A stretch of 64,000 nt of DNA from Myrica gale. Lineage: Eukaryota > Streptophyta > Magnoliopsida > Fagales > Myricaceae. Below the pieces are notes generated by a model, which searched no databases, was not told the origin of the DNA, and worked only from the letters and a program-made list of their open reading frames with translations. How positions within the stretch are numbered: the first letter of the stretch is position 1; every line of letters starts with the position of its first letter. The position numbers and the translations under genes are program-made. This document shows positions 23,374 through 36,309 of this stretch, piece after piece. Where the stretch lies: NCBI GenBank assembly GCA_963930655.1, contig OZ005606.1, positions 19,942,001-20,006,000 on the forward strand, written 5' to 3'.

Positions 23374-26300
23374 TCTAGAGCACTACGAGTGCTATAACCT
23401 GTAGTCCAATATTGAAACATGAGAGAATATCCTTTTAATTAACTTTCGGCTGGAAATTAGACATCTTATGGTGGAAATGCTTGCAGGGTCATTTTCAGTT
23501 CCTGAAGCAACTTGTCTTACTCAAGAAAACATCAAAATCGGCGGAGAACATGTGTGTTGACGAATCAAGTGATCTAGGAAAATAGTGCGCATGCGCAGAC
23601 GATCCTGAATCAAAAGAACATCTATGAACGACCAGAAAAAGAAGGGAGACCAACATATATATAAGACAATTAATACTATTGGACTCAACGCTTCTGATCA
23701 ATTATCATTGCCAAAAGATCAGCTAGGAGGCGGACGTACGTGTAATCACAAAACTCCAAAAGAAAAGCGATAGGCTTCAGCTAGCTTAGGAGGCTTAAAG
23801 GGCTTAGCTTTTAGTAAACGTCTTCGATCTCCCAATTAGAACTTGAAAGAAATCTAAATTCCAAAGTAGCTAGCTAGGCTTTATTTCTCATGACTTTTCT
23901 CTTCATCACGTAATATATCATGCGTTTGATTACACAGCTTCTCAGTTGTCTAGAAAAAGAAGAAAAAAAAAAAGATTACACAGCTTGATCAGTACTTCCT
24001 AATTACAACATTTGTCTGCGTTTACTACCAAAGCCTCCTGCAATTGCCGTAGGGTTAAATATTGAATCTCGAATTGCTTCCTCGATCGAATTCTTAGCAT
24101 TATCTTTGTTCTCCCACAGTACTAAGGCCAAGTCCGTATTTGGTTTCAGAGGCGGTAGAACAAGGCCTATTACGACAGTCATGTAATTATCTCGATTAGG
24201 TTTAACCCAAGTAAATAAGGTAACTACAGTCGTGTTTCTTAGTTATTAAGCGAATTACTCCTAGCGACTTGACTAAATACTAACGACAACTTATCGTGAT
24301 CCGATGAAAGCCTGTTGGCATGCAGGCACAAAGAATCTTGATCCACAAAAGGATCAGAAAACCGAAAATTTAATGTAATATTTTAAGAAAACAGAAAACA
24401 GAAAACTTAAATGTGCGTGTGAATGCTTCTCATTCATGGTTTAGGCCTCTAACACACACATGCAGCTTCAAATAATAAATGGCGTCCATGTGGCCCAAGT
24501 CAGTAGAGGAGGCGATCGAAGACTCATAAGTACACATTCCACTTTTGTCGTTACCGGAACGAATTCAATTTTGGCATGCCTCTTAAAAGGCCTTACCAAA
24601 CGAAATTTAAATAACTTCCAAACGCTCAACTGCCTCAAAGTTGTCCTATTCACTGCGGGTTAGCTAACGTTTGGTATGTAAAGTAAGTAACTGTTCTTGC
24701 TATGATCAATGACATTGGCACGTGCACAGTTAGTGGAACCCCCGCGCTTTGTCTCCTGGAGATCAGGATCAAGACTCCAGGCATAGGGAGGAAATGATTG
24801 GCAGGGGGCATTCCTATGTTTAAAACCCTAGCGTTACTCATGATTAAACAGAGGTACTGCAAGTTGGGATAACTGTAATGACATAATTAGAAAATTAAGC
24901 ACCAATCACATATAAGATCATTATAAAGTTCAATTCACCCTAATAAAATTTTAATGTGAGACTTGAACATCTCTATTTGATCTCTTCGTCCACTCTAAGT
25001 GGAATTCAGGGTATCACAATAACTATTGGCCTTGATGCCCCAGTGAGGAGTGAACTGTATATATCCATGGTAGGATCATCGCAGCTTAGACAATTTTTGC
25101 TCAGCAAAACGAGGTAGTGTTGTCCCATTTCAAAACTAAGAAGGTAATTATATGTCCCCAACTTTGTGATTTATAAACGACTTCAAGTGTAGACAACTAT
25201 AACGGGCTATCGAGGTGGGTTGGAATATTAATCCCCATGATATATGATATTATGTTATGTAATTAGTTCAGAGATTCGAATCTCCACAGATAACAGAAGT
25301 AATATATTGATTTAGCAGCTGAGGAGATATCAGACAATAGAAATCATGTAAACTCTACAGTCCAAAAGCTATACTATTTTTCAACCTACGATATCATTAA
25401 TTGTCTGATTTCATTGTCCACATAAATAATTTATGTTGGTTGTGGTCCACTCAATCAGATGCTGATCAGCTATATATGTAGACCAATTTTACTTTATACC
25501 CTCACGTGGCCAAATTATATTACTCAGCCCAAATTAAAAAAGAACGTGAGTACCAAAGACACCACGAGGAGGAAAAACTTTAGTTGTCGTGACGTTGGTT
25601 GGAATTATAAGAAATTCAATTCTGGCATGCCCTCAAGTATCTTTCCATGATCTGCACCTTAGCAAACAAGTCCGACAATATAGATATATTAGTAGTAAAG
25701 CCTTTAAGGAAACTCACGGGGAAGTTCTCAGCTAGCTCCAATAAAGATTAAAAAAAAAATTACTGCTCACAATTTTTAATGCTATAACTTTTAGGATTTG
25801 AACAAATAATTAACTGTGTGGTCTAATATTAGTACTAATGAATTTAAACCTTGAAATGGAAAGTGTATAAATCCCAAGGCTGTTGATCATATCGTAATAA
25901 TCTATAAATTAATTACTACATATATTTATTTTCCAAATTAAAATTATAAAGTTACTGTAAAATTATTGCTTAATTTGAAGAAACAATATTATTTTTGCTT
26001 GGATGATTTATCAATAGGGTGTATCGTATCATTTAAGTCTGTCAGACGTGCAAACAAATTTATGATGCCCATGTGAGTACTATACCCGTCCCGAAATCCT
26101 GCAGGCTCATTTTATACTGAAAAATGCCCTAAATATATGGCTTTCCAATTACTACCAACTATCCCGTAAATTTGCCTTCAACTACTTTTGGGACGTATTA
26201 GCTAGTAATTTACTTGGTTCACAAAGAAACAACAAGCAAATTAAGGGTTATTGTGTACAAGGCCGATGGCGTATCGCAGAAAGAAGGGATCAGAATCACA

Positions 26301-27646
26301 TGAAGTGGGTGATCGGATAGGAAGCCAGACAAATACAGGTTGAAATTCAACAGCCGAATTATATTTTAGTAGGTAAAGTAAGGAGACTTGACAGATTTGT
26401 ATACATCTGAAGATATAAGAATAATGGGACGAAAGAGAGACGGCCAGATTATTCATATGGAGTGGGCGGAGGATATGCTTCTTTTTTCCCTTCCATGTGA
26501 TCAGTCACATCTTTCAGATTAATGCTCGACGAATAATTGTTAGACAATTCCAATGAAGGCCGTGGAACAATATTGTACATATATACATAAGCAGATAACG
26601 TGGCTTCAAATTAATTAGAAGAACGAAAGGTTTTACATGTTGTACAAATTTTAGCTTGCAAATATAATTAATTTAATTTTTTTAATCAAAATAAACGCTC
26701 TCAACCCGTCAAATTGTATCTTTCTATTATATAAACATAAAATATTCACTCAAAGGATTTCTATCTTTAATTTTTCATAAATTCTCATATAAAAATTCTA
26801 CTTTTTCACTACTTATCTCAAAATCCAATAAAATTATAATCCACCTTAATTTTTACAACATATTCCAAAATTTTCATAAAATTTTAGTTTGCAAACATGT
26901 TCTTACAAAGTGAAATTTTTGTCCATACATATTCTTCGATTTTAAACCCTATTTTACAACATAATAAGGCGCGAAATCCGTCGAGTTCGTCACCCTTTGG
27001 TAAACTCTAAACTTCTGTTTTCCAAATGAAGAAAAGTAAACCTAGCTAGATTACAAATAAAAGTACTGTAATATTGTTGCTAGTCTACACGAACTAGGAA
27101 AGTCTTCACTACTCCTTCCTCAACCCTCACTTTCCATTCTAGGTACATTCATTGTTTCGAAAGTAGAAACTGTATACAAACAGAGTATGCCAAGTTAATG
27201 CGGAAATTATGGTGAGATGCTTCCATTCCCTTTACATGCGTGCTTTGATTTTTCCTTTGGGATTCGGTCTTATTCAGGGAAAAAAAAAACGGAAGGTTCA
27301 ATGTTCATGAGGGTACCGTGAGTACGTAGGAGATGCAGAGCGCCCTTATCTATCTGTGGGAGCAAATAAAATTAATGGAGTTCCCGTCGGCCGTCGGGTT
27401 GATTTGAAGCAGACATTTTCTAACACATGCATGGACCAACTTCCGAGAAGCCCCACTTTTCTGTTATTTCTTTCCCTCCAGATGCTATTAACCGTAGCAG
27501 CAAAGCGCTGTTTGATGAGCCTGCGTAGTATTAGGTAGTTGGTCAGGTAAAGGCTGACCAAGCCAAGTATTATTTTGCATACAATTCCCTCCCACCACAG
27601 AGTTCCCCTTACAAATTTGCAACAGCCCACCCATCTCCAGATATCC
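23374..27646. repeat. Tandem duplication unit, copy B, right part
   Basis: Matches 5,326-7,290 and 8,889-11,076 of copy A, with the copy-A solo LTR absent (clean empty site near 25,339). Mostly non-coding and AT-rich. Short frames such as 23,495-23,701 are identical to those in copy A because the DNA is the same, not because of coding constraint. The final 300 bases are LINE-derived. Confidence 0.75.
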
Positions 27647-27720
27647 TGAGTGCAAAGGAGGCACCAGATGCGGTACGAAAAAGAGCAGCAAAAGAATGGA
27701 ACTTCCACACCTTATCTTAT
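27346..27720 (-). pseudogene. LINE (L1-type) reverse-transcriptase C-terminal fragment
   Basis: The minus-strand frame reads FFCCSFSYRIWCLL, later WRWVGCC, and then AATVNSIWRERNNRK. This resembles the zf-RVT tail of plant L1 elements (cysteine-containing FxCxF...W, followed by LAATVxxIWRERN). Only the 3' part is present: there is no reverse transcriptase catalytic core or endonuclease. The same tail, shortened by the gypsy insertion, ends copy A at about 10,850-11,076. So the LINE fragment predates the A/B duplication. Confidence 0.55.
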
Positions 27721-29497
27721 AGTTGATTCCACCTCACAGCTTCTAGTTGAAAAAACTCTTTTCCGATCAGGCTCCCACATAATCTTATTCTCCCCAAAAG
27801 GTCGAGGCTTTAAGGCAGGAGGGGTATTATTCCTTATCTACTCCCAACCAGCGCTACTTGGCCAGCACCAATATCCCCACTATTAACGAGCTCACTAACT
27901 TTGGCATCCGGACTCCAAATTGGGCAGGAAATTGTATATTTAAATTTCCAGTAACGCAGATTAAATAAAAGAGAAATACATTTTTTGACTACAAACTATT
28001 GAAGTACTAACACATTACACTCCAAATTATTGATTTAATAATATTTTACTCCTCAACTATCACGTGTAATATTAATTGAAATTAAGGTAAAGTGTGGAGT
28101 TATGTCTCGAACTTAGAATTTAGCTATGATATCATGTGATTTATTACTTATTCTAAAAGTTTAGCTGATAAGATCAATGAATATATTTTATTATTTGAAT
28201 TATATTCTCTAATATTCGCACAATCTAATGTTAAATTGGACATAAATTAATACACTTTTTGTCCATGACTATTGGGGTTCTAACACTTTGCCTCTCAAAC
28301 TATCGGTATTTGACCTGTCAACTACTAATTATTTGCACTTTATGCCCCTCCCCCTATACCGTTAATTTTGATGAAAATTGATATTTTAGTTCAATGAAAT
28401 AATAACTTTACCTCGTCAGAAAAAATAATAATAATAAAATTATGAAAGTAAAATCGACACTTCACTGAACCAAAATATCAATTTCAGTCCAACTAACCGG
28501 ATGAGAAAGGGATTCAAAATGTAAACATTTGATAGTTGAAAAGCAAAATGTAAGGAAACCAATAATTTAAGGTGTAGAATGTCATAACCTCAACAGTTGT
28601 TGCAGGCGAAAAAATTAATTTAGCCCATTAAATAAAAGATTGACCTCTTCCCTACAACATTAAAACGTTTTAAGATACTTGTTACTTTTTCAACAAAATC
28701 CTACAAATTAATTTGAAATCCTTATAAAATCGTTTTCCATTCTCTTAGCATTTGGGGGACAATTTAATTGAGGTTATGAGGGCAGATCTGTTGTTAAATT
28801 CTGCAATTAAATATAGAAAAAATAATGAAGAATATAATATACAATTAGTTCACGAATAAATATAAAACTTTCTGCAAAACAATATGAAACACATTTATTA
28901 AATTCTGTCTTCCTAAACTACAAACATTAAAAAAAGGAGGGCATGCAGATGGTGCGCGCGGTAAATGAACACGGATCCCATTCCCATACGCCTCTTCCCT
29001 GCCTAGCCCATCAAAGACAGGAGGTAAACATCCCATGCTAGACACACGTGAGCACGTTCTGAAATGTCAACTTGTAATTGTTTCTTATATATCCTCTAGT
29101 CTCCAAAGGAGTACTTTCTCTTTAAATCTTAATCATTTAGGTTTTGATTAAGGACCCTAATCTCTTGAATATTTTAAATATTCTCCAGTGTTAGTTTATA
29201 TATTTATACATCTAACCGCGTGGAATAAACAACAAAGGATCGTCGAGGAAACGACAGAAAACGGAAGTCTGAAACCCAGGGAGAGAAAGAGAGTCAAAGT
29301 CCACCACCCTCGGATTGTAGATCCGTCTGGGTTTGCATACCTGACGCGTCTCATTAGCTCATTATAAGCTCAGCGTCTCCGTGGCTCTAGCTAGCTGCTT
29401 ATTCATAGACCCTGGAACCAATCCACTTTTTTAATACGATAGTTGTATTCCATTATCTTCAGCGCACACGTCTTCTCACATCCTTCGGCTATTTGCC
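27721..29497. other. Intergenic stretch upstream of the Nudix gene, with MITE-like and dispersed repeats
   Basis: No gene is seen. A dispersed plant repeat lies at about 28,090-28,210 (gtgtggagttatgtctcgaac...ctaaaagtttagctgat) and recurs in the zinc-finger gene intron at 55,130-55,230. A MITE-like segment lies at about 28,236-28,625, with imperfect inverted ends (aaattaatacactttttgtcc against aaattaattttttcgcctg). The last 300 bases, which include acgcgtctc and cacgtcttctc, are the likely promoter of the Nudix gene. Confidence 0.4.
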
Positions 29498-29505
29498 TAT
29501 AAAAA
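29498..29505 (+). promoter_or_regulatory. Probable TATA box of the Nudix gene
   Basis: tataaaaa stands 268 bases before the first codon, followed by a CT-rich stretch (cttttctttcacccaccactttctc) typical of plant transcription starts and leaders. This places the start near 29,530. No transcript evidence is available. Confidence 0.55.
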
Positions 29506-29640
29506 GCCTGCCCGACTTTTCTTTCACCCACCACTTTCTCTATCATAAATCAAATCAAGTAACTCTCCATACCCTGCCTGTCTTCACCTATATCTTCAGC
29601 GCTCACTTAGAGCATATATCATTTGAGCTCAAATTGTTTG

Positions 29641-29670
29641 ATGTTTGTTAATAACCAAGTCCCTGACTGA
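29641..29670 (+). other. Upstream open reading frame in the Nudix leader
   Basis: An ATG at 29,641 opens a nine-codon frame (MFVNNQVPD) that ends at a TGA about 100 bases before the main start codon. If the leader is unspliced, ribosomes would meet it first, so it could damp translation of the main frame. Whether it is in the mature mRNA is unknown. Confidence 0.35.
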
Positions 29671-29772
29671 GATAACAAATCACAAGGCCACTTCTTTTCC
29701 GTTCCTTGCAGAATTAGACGATTTCTCCCTTTGGGCTTTTGTTTCAGAAGAGTTTCTGCAAAACTTCGGAAG

Positions 29773-31137
29773 ATGGTTTGCGTGGTATCTCGCACGGGAA
29801 GAGAGTTGCAAAGGTACAACCAATTGGGCTGCCGCCAAGTTGCAGGGTGAGTTCATTGTCGTTGATTTCTTGATTCGATCTACCTTACTTTCCTTTGCTT
29901 TGCTTTTGGGAAGCACTCGGGAAGTGTTTGTATTTCTTGGTTTCTCCTTTCTTTTACGTTTCTCCCTATTAAATGGAGTCAACGGGAGCAGCCAGCTATA
30001 TTCGACTGAAATAGTTCAACGTTGTTCCTGACAGGGATCCATGTTGATCAATTTGAATGGTTCCCCCATTTATTGATCAATTTGAATGGTGCCCCCATTT
30101 GATTGTAGTACAACAGACGAACGAGTGCCCCATTTAAAAATCATGAATTGTGGCCCCTCTCTCTCTCTCTCTCTCTCTCCCATTGGCTGTGCTTCTTTTG
30201 TTTTTCTTTTGGGTATTGTATTGCTTCTGTTCCGTAATTGGAACTATTTATATACTTTTGTGCCTTTTATCAGAAAGCATCTTCTCATTGCTCTATGTTT
30301 GATCCTGCAGATGCATTCCTTACAGATATAAAAAAGGCTGTGATGGTAAGAGTAATAGCAACGATATAGAAGTTCTCGTCATTAGTTCACAGAAGGGTCA
30401 GGGATTGACATTTCCCAAGGTACATACAGCTCCCTCGATCATGAATGTATCCTTTTCATAAGTAGAAAGAATAATTTTTTTTTTTGTCTTTAGACTATTC
30501 CTTTTACTTAGATTTTTCACTAACGCTTTGTCTTTTCAGGGTGGTTGGGAACTTGACGAATCCCTGGAAGAAGCAGCTCTCCGAGAATCACTGGAAGAAG
30601 CCGGGGTTCGTGGCAACGTCCAGGTTCGTGGCCCTTAAGTTAGAATATATCTTTGCCGTCTTATGCACGTAGATGCATATCATATTCAGAAAAAGGAAAA
30701 CGTATTCGTAGATGTATGAATCAGGGTCAATATTCGTGCCTTTAGATTTGTGATTCCAACTCCTGATATTGGTTTTTATGATATGCATATGGCAGTGTGA
30801 ATTGGGCAAATGGAGCTTCATCAGCAGACGCTATGGCACATGTTATGAAGGCTACATGTTCCCTATGTTAGTCGAAGAGCAGCTTGATCTATGGCCAGAG
30901 AAGAATCTCAGGCGGCGAATATGGGTATGTTTTTGGTCAATGGATTTTACGTCTGCCATTGTTTTGCGGCTGATGATTTGTCCTAATTTATATATCTGCA
31001 AATCTACTCTGCAGATGACGTCGGCCGAAGCCAGAGAAGTCTGTCGGCACGAGTGGATGAAAGAAGCCTTAGACAAATTGGTTGAACGACTCACATTCCC
31101 AGAGCAACAGAAGGAAGACGACGCTCAGCTTTATTGA
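29773..31137 (+). CDS. NUDT17/18: Nudix hydrolase, NUDT17/18-like, five exons
   Basis: Exons: 29773-29846, 30311-30419, 30540-30623, 30796-30924, 31015-31137, all with GT/AG borders, giving a 172-residue protein. It opens MVCVVSRTGRELQRYN, the usual start of the plant NUDT4/12/13/16/17/18/21 group, followed by GCIPYRY. Exon 3 encodes the complete Nudix box: Gly62, Glu68, Arg76, Glu77, Glu80, Glu81, Gly83. These acidic residues bind the Mg/Mn ions needed to cleave nucleoside diphosphates linked to another group (diphosphoinositol or nucleotide derivatives in this group). Box position 78 is Ser, where many members have Thr or Val. Downstream are EGYMFPMLV, LWPE and the WMKEAL tail, as in Arabidopsis NUDT17/18, which are annotated as mitochondrial; no clear transit peptide is visible here. 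The start codon is the only one that fits the family N-terminus. Intron 1 carries a (CT)n tract at 30,157-30,179. The gene looks intact. The exact paralogue (17, 18 or 21) is not certain. Confidence 0.93.
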
Positions 31138-31949
31138 CATTGAATTGTCTTGTACATAGAACAGTGCTCGATCGCAGCCGTTCATAAATCTTTAGAATCG
31201 TCAAAAACCAGAAGATCGAATGGCGGATTAGAGCAAAGCTAGGCAGGAGTACAATGGTGTTAATTAATTAAAGCAAAGTGTTAATATCTGGATCGTTCAT
31301 GGATTCCCGGATTTTGTTGATTGATCTTACAGAAATTTTGATCCTCTTGCCAAGAATAACACGCACCATCAGATAATGAATAGGAGGAACCAATTGAGGA
31401 AAATCATATACACGATGTACATTTTGCTTCCTTAAAGAGAATAAATATAAGAATTGTATACATTTATGAGAGGAATGTAATTTATTTACTTTTGGTTTTT
31501 TTTCTCCGAGGCATTGCTGTTTACAAGCAAGCAAACGAAGAGATTAGAATTGTTACCGCGGGGGGGCGGAGGGGATGAATCCTGAATACATGAGGGGGAG
31601 ATTGAATGAATGGCAATTCTGATCTAGAGATGAAAGTAGCCCATTTGGAGAGTTGAAACCATGAGGCATGAAGCTTGGTGGTGACAGGGACAGAGCTAGC
31701 CCAAAAATCAGCACCACAATTTTTTTTATTATCTCTTGGATAAAAATAATATATTATTTCAATAATAATGCTATTTTGGAATTTGACCCTCCAAATTTTA
31801 GTTTTGTGTATATGGGGTCATCCAATCAATCGCGACTTGACCCTACAATTATATATGTATATAAATAAGATACTGCTAATATAGTACTGTTTATCTTAGA
31901 AGGTTGGAATTCACGTGTAATCGTTGCATTAGCTGTGAAAGCAATAAAA
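31138..31949. other. 3' flank of the Nudix gene and unassigned intergenic DNA
   Basis: The first 200 bases probably include the 3' untranslated region. From about 31,680 to 31,870 the sequence (agctagcccaaaaatcagcacc...gaccctccaaatttta) has the look of a transposon tail, but I cannot assign a family. No gene is seen. Confidence 0.35.
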
Positions 31950-34900
31950 CATATTTGACTTTTTAGGACCGATTTTTTTAGGTAGTTAAAAAATCGTCCG
32001 AAAAAGTACTATTTGGTGAAGGATTTTAAAATTAGTTCCGATTTTTTTTGGGATCGGAATTAAAACCGTCCCGAAAAGTTTTTTTTTAACGGAAATTAAA
32101 ATCGTCATGAAAATATTTTTTTGCAAAGATTTTTTTTTCTTTTTGGGACGGAAATTTCAGTACAAAAAAAAGACGATTATTTGGGATGAAATTGTATGGC
32201 ATCCCAAAAGAGGTTTTTATGGACAAATTTATCCGTCCCTAAAACTCTCTTCGAACAAACACATGACCGTTAGAACAGTTGGGAATGTTTTGGGACGAAA
32301 TCTCATTGCGCAAAAAAAAGGTTCGAATGCTTATCACTTACCATCCGAACACTTATCACTCTACATTCAAACGCTTTTAAATACCGTTCGAATGGTTTTT
32401 GAATGAAAATAAAAAAAATTAAGCGGCAAAACAGTACATTGGAAGTGTTGTAACCGTTAGAACGTTAATGTACCCATTAGAACGGACGACATTATGTAAC
32501 CGTTAGAACGGTGAAAGCAATAAATCAACTAAAATTATAAAATTAATTAAAAAGAAAAAATAAATAAAATTAATCAAAATCAAGTATTTACATATAGTAC
32601 CTTATACATATTATATATAGTACCTGGTACATATTATTTAATATATAGTATGTCACGCCCCGAACGTCATCCCGCAGGGACCGTGACAGCCGCGAGCATT
32701 CCCCGGGAACACTCCAGCGCTTACACTAACTCTTACAGCGGGAATTTTTTTTTTTACACATAGGATGGCTCACTCAGGATCCACAAGTTGGCAGAGATGC
32801 AAGCTCGATGAACATAACCCTTCGGTATACGAATTATAATTCAGAAAAGTCTTTACATTGCATCTTGTTTGCAAACTTATACAAAACGTATTAGGGCAAT
32901 ATACTGCCACACAATCAAAACCAGCACTCACTAGTGCTACCTCGGAGTTCACCAACTCCCGCTTCAATCCCCAAACTTCCAGGATTTCTACGTGAGATAC
33001 TCCTCTGCTCCCCAGTTATCTTGTGGATCTGGAATGATACGATTTAAAAACTATGAGTCGAAAGACTTAGTAAGGAACAACAGTTAAAACATGAACTTTG
33101 ATAAATCATAGATTTAAAACATACTCACTTTGATGCACTATAGAGTCAAGAGAAGAAATGTATAACTGTAAATTGTGAGATAGTGCATAAAAACCATGAT
33201 GCATATGCATGCTCCGTGATGCACATGCCATGCACTAAAATCTCTTGCCACTTTGGGCCTTTTCAAATTCATTTCATCTCTTGCCACTCTGGGCCTTTTC
33301 ATAAACATTTCATATCTCTTACTGTGGGCTCGCTCCATTTAACCCCTGAAGTCAGGGTTGTGCGTTCCCTTTGGAACCGTCCCCGAATTCCCTTGGAGAC
33401 CTTACATACGGTCAAGCTAGCGCACCTTCTCGCATTCGTCCTTCAGTGGCTAGACATGACCCTTGGAGGCGCCACACCTTCTCGAGCAACGTTCTTCGGT
33501 GTGGTTGCACATGCCTCAAGGACTTACCCAACCTTCTCGATCAACGTCCCTCGGTATGGGCGTCCTAGGTTCCATTCATCCATCCTTCTCGATCAACGTT
33601 CCTCGGTATGGACGACGAACCTCACTTAACTTGGTACGGATCTGTCCCCAAGCCCCCGGCTTAATCATAACATAAATTCTTTCTCATTTGCATAAAACAA
33701 CTTTTCATGTTTCTATGCAATGAACATGCCATGCCACTCTTGAAAACCTCGTAATTTCATTTGCATCAAAACGTCTCTCTCATGCGTTCATGCAAATGAT
33801 CATGCTATGACATGTTCGAAATACCATGCGTACTTGAAACATTCTTCATGCAATACATTTCATATGTATTAAAACATGCAGTGTATCATTCCAGTTTTCC
33901 AAATCGGGTAAGATTCACTTACAGTACTCCTTGCAATCTTCTTGGTTCTCACTTGGCTCTTTGCCTACAAAGAATAGGTTTCTTTCTCAATATACTGAGT
34001 ATTAGATAAAGAATATCGATACGCTTCGGTTCTATGAACTGTTTAAGGAAACCTAATGTTGATGGTGTCGTCACATAGGACCAGGGTGTCGACACATCGC
34101 ACGACTTCTCTGCTTGTTCACTTCTTAACCTTATACTTCCATCAATCACGATGGTTCCCAACAGAGCATACAGCGTATCATATACCATCTTAGTTTCAAA
34201 GTTCATATCTGAAACTTTACGTGAAATTATACATTAACTTCATAATACTACAAATCTCTCGATCACTCAAATCCTCATTCATTCCTCAAATTTCAGCTAC
34301 TGATTAAAGCTTAGATTATCTAATCCCTTATCTCCATTGTAATTTATTTCCATTCTTACTTATAACTCTAATCAGCAAGCTAATCGTACTAAGATTCAAG
34401 TTTAACAATTCCCTTCATTTCGTGCATTAAGATTAATCGTTTCTAAATCCATCACTTCTCATGCCTGATTAACCTGTTTACATTCTTCTATTTCATATTC
34501 GCATAGTATAGTTAAGGCTTCTTCTATCCTTACAACTTGACTTCCGTTTTGTCTCATAAGGTTCGGCCAGCACCTAACCACATCATTCATGAGTTTATTT
34601 ATGTGAAAGACGACTTATAACATAAGACCTAGGTTTGATCATTCGGCCAAAATCTTGATTCCCCAAAGTACTTGTAACAAACTGTCCTTCGATACGTGTA
34701 AGGTTGCTGTTTTCACCTTCTTCGTGTCCAATTCGGTTAAATCTTTACCTGAATAAATCACTAACCTCAACCATTAACAACCCTTGGCTTGGATATTAAA
34801 CCTATCAACCCGAGACATTAACCTTGATTAGGGTTTGTATTTTCTCCTTATGTGATCAAGGTTCTCTTGCTATCCATATCCTTACAATTACACTTCACTT

Positions 34901-35829
34901 GCATTCAATAAATTTCGGACAAAGCTCATTCATCCCAATTGCATCCTTAATTCATGCTTAACATCACAAGGCTTGTTAATCCTTTTAACTCGATCCTCTA
35001 AGCCTTAACATCTTTTAATCCGTTTGGCCACAACCCTAACTTTATCTATTCATCACAAGCAAACATAATTTCCAATTGTTACAAGCTTGCAATTCGGGTT
35101 TCTCTTCCTCATGACATTCGGCCAACACCAATTTATGTGTTCTTTAATTACAACTTCATCTCCAATGGTGATCTCATCCTTCATTCAACAATTTCACAAC
35201 CTAGGATCTAAAAATCAAGACACAATCCACAAGATATCACACATTGTATCATTCGGCCAGCACATGTATTCATCCAAATAATTAGGTTTTCTTTTGAATC
35301 TTTTGTTTTGCATGCATCCTTCACATTTCATAATTATCTATCATGCATTAGGTCATTAATCTTCCACAAAACATGGCCAATATCCAGATCTAAACATATA
35401 CAAAACTATACATGAAGACCTAAGCATATCATATTCGGGCATACATCAAAGTGTCACATTTTACATGCTAAAATTTATAATATACATATCCTTTGCATTC
35501 ATGACCCATCTTGCATGTATTAAATTCATACTTTCATCATACATGATCAACATAACCAGATCTAATATTTGGATACACTAACAACCATGGATCTAGGGAG
35601 ATTTACAACTTACAACCAACCAAACTTAACATAGACTTAGATCTAACTTCCTTTAACATACATTGTTCTCCCTTTGTATTTTTCTTAACATACAACCTTA
35701 GATCCAAGACATATATGGCCAGATCTAACACATAGACACGTTAAGGTTTCATAAATATTCAAGATCTAACCAAAATACAACATAAAAATCCAAGATCCAA
35801 CTACATGAAGTTCGGCCAACAAGGAGAAA

Positions 35830-36099
35830 ATGGTAAACCCGAATTTTACCTTAGTGTTCCCTTGTTTTCTCCTTGCTTTTCCTTGCAAAACCTCTCCTTT
35901 TCCTTCACCTCCTTCTTCTCCCTCTTCTTCTCCCTTGTCACACGGGTTTCCCCTTAGTTCAAGCTCCAAATCCCACCTTTTGGTTCAAAGCTTTGGTTTA
36001 TCTTCTCCCTTGGTTCTCTCTTTCTCTCTTCTTGGTTCGGTTTTCTCTTCTCTTCTCTTGGCTTTGTGTTGGTCGACCAAGGTAGCACAAATGAAGTGA
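35830..36099 (+). other. Ser/Pro/Phe-rich frame inside the long LTR
   Basis: An 89-codon frame opening MVNPNFTLVFPCFLLAFPC, with a run of Pro and Ser, occurs here and again, on the opposite strand, at 43,217-43,633 in the sister LTR (MVDPNFTLVFPCFLLAFPC). The sequence underneath is a pyrimidine-rich tract, so shared DNA ancestry explains the similarity. I do not claim a protein; it is noted because the frame remains open in both LTRs. Confidence 0.25.
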
Positions 36100-36309
36100 A
36101 GTGACACAAATAAAGTGAAAAGGGAGTGTGATGGGTGTGAAATGAAAAGCCAAAAAGCAAGGGAGCATGAACTTGGCCTTAGGTTCGGTCAAAGGGGAGT
36201 TTTTTCTTCCAAATTTACTTGCATCCAATTGTCACATCTTGTCCCCTTGTCTCCCTTGGTTTAGAACTAGTCTAGTTCACTTGGTTGAAATCCAACTAAA
36301 TGGGTTCAT

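Noticed and set aside
30157-30179. (CT)n tract as a regulatory element
   Set aside because: It lies in intron 1 of the Nudix gene and is an ordinary plant microsatellite.
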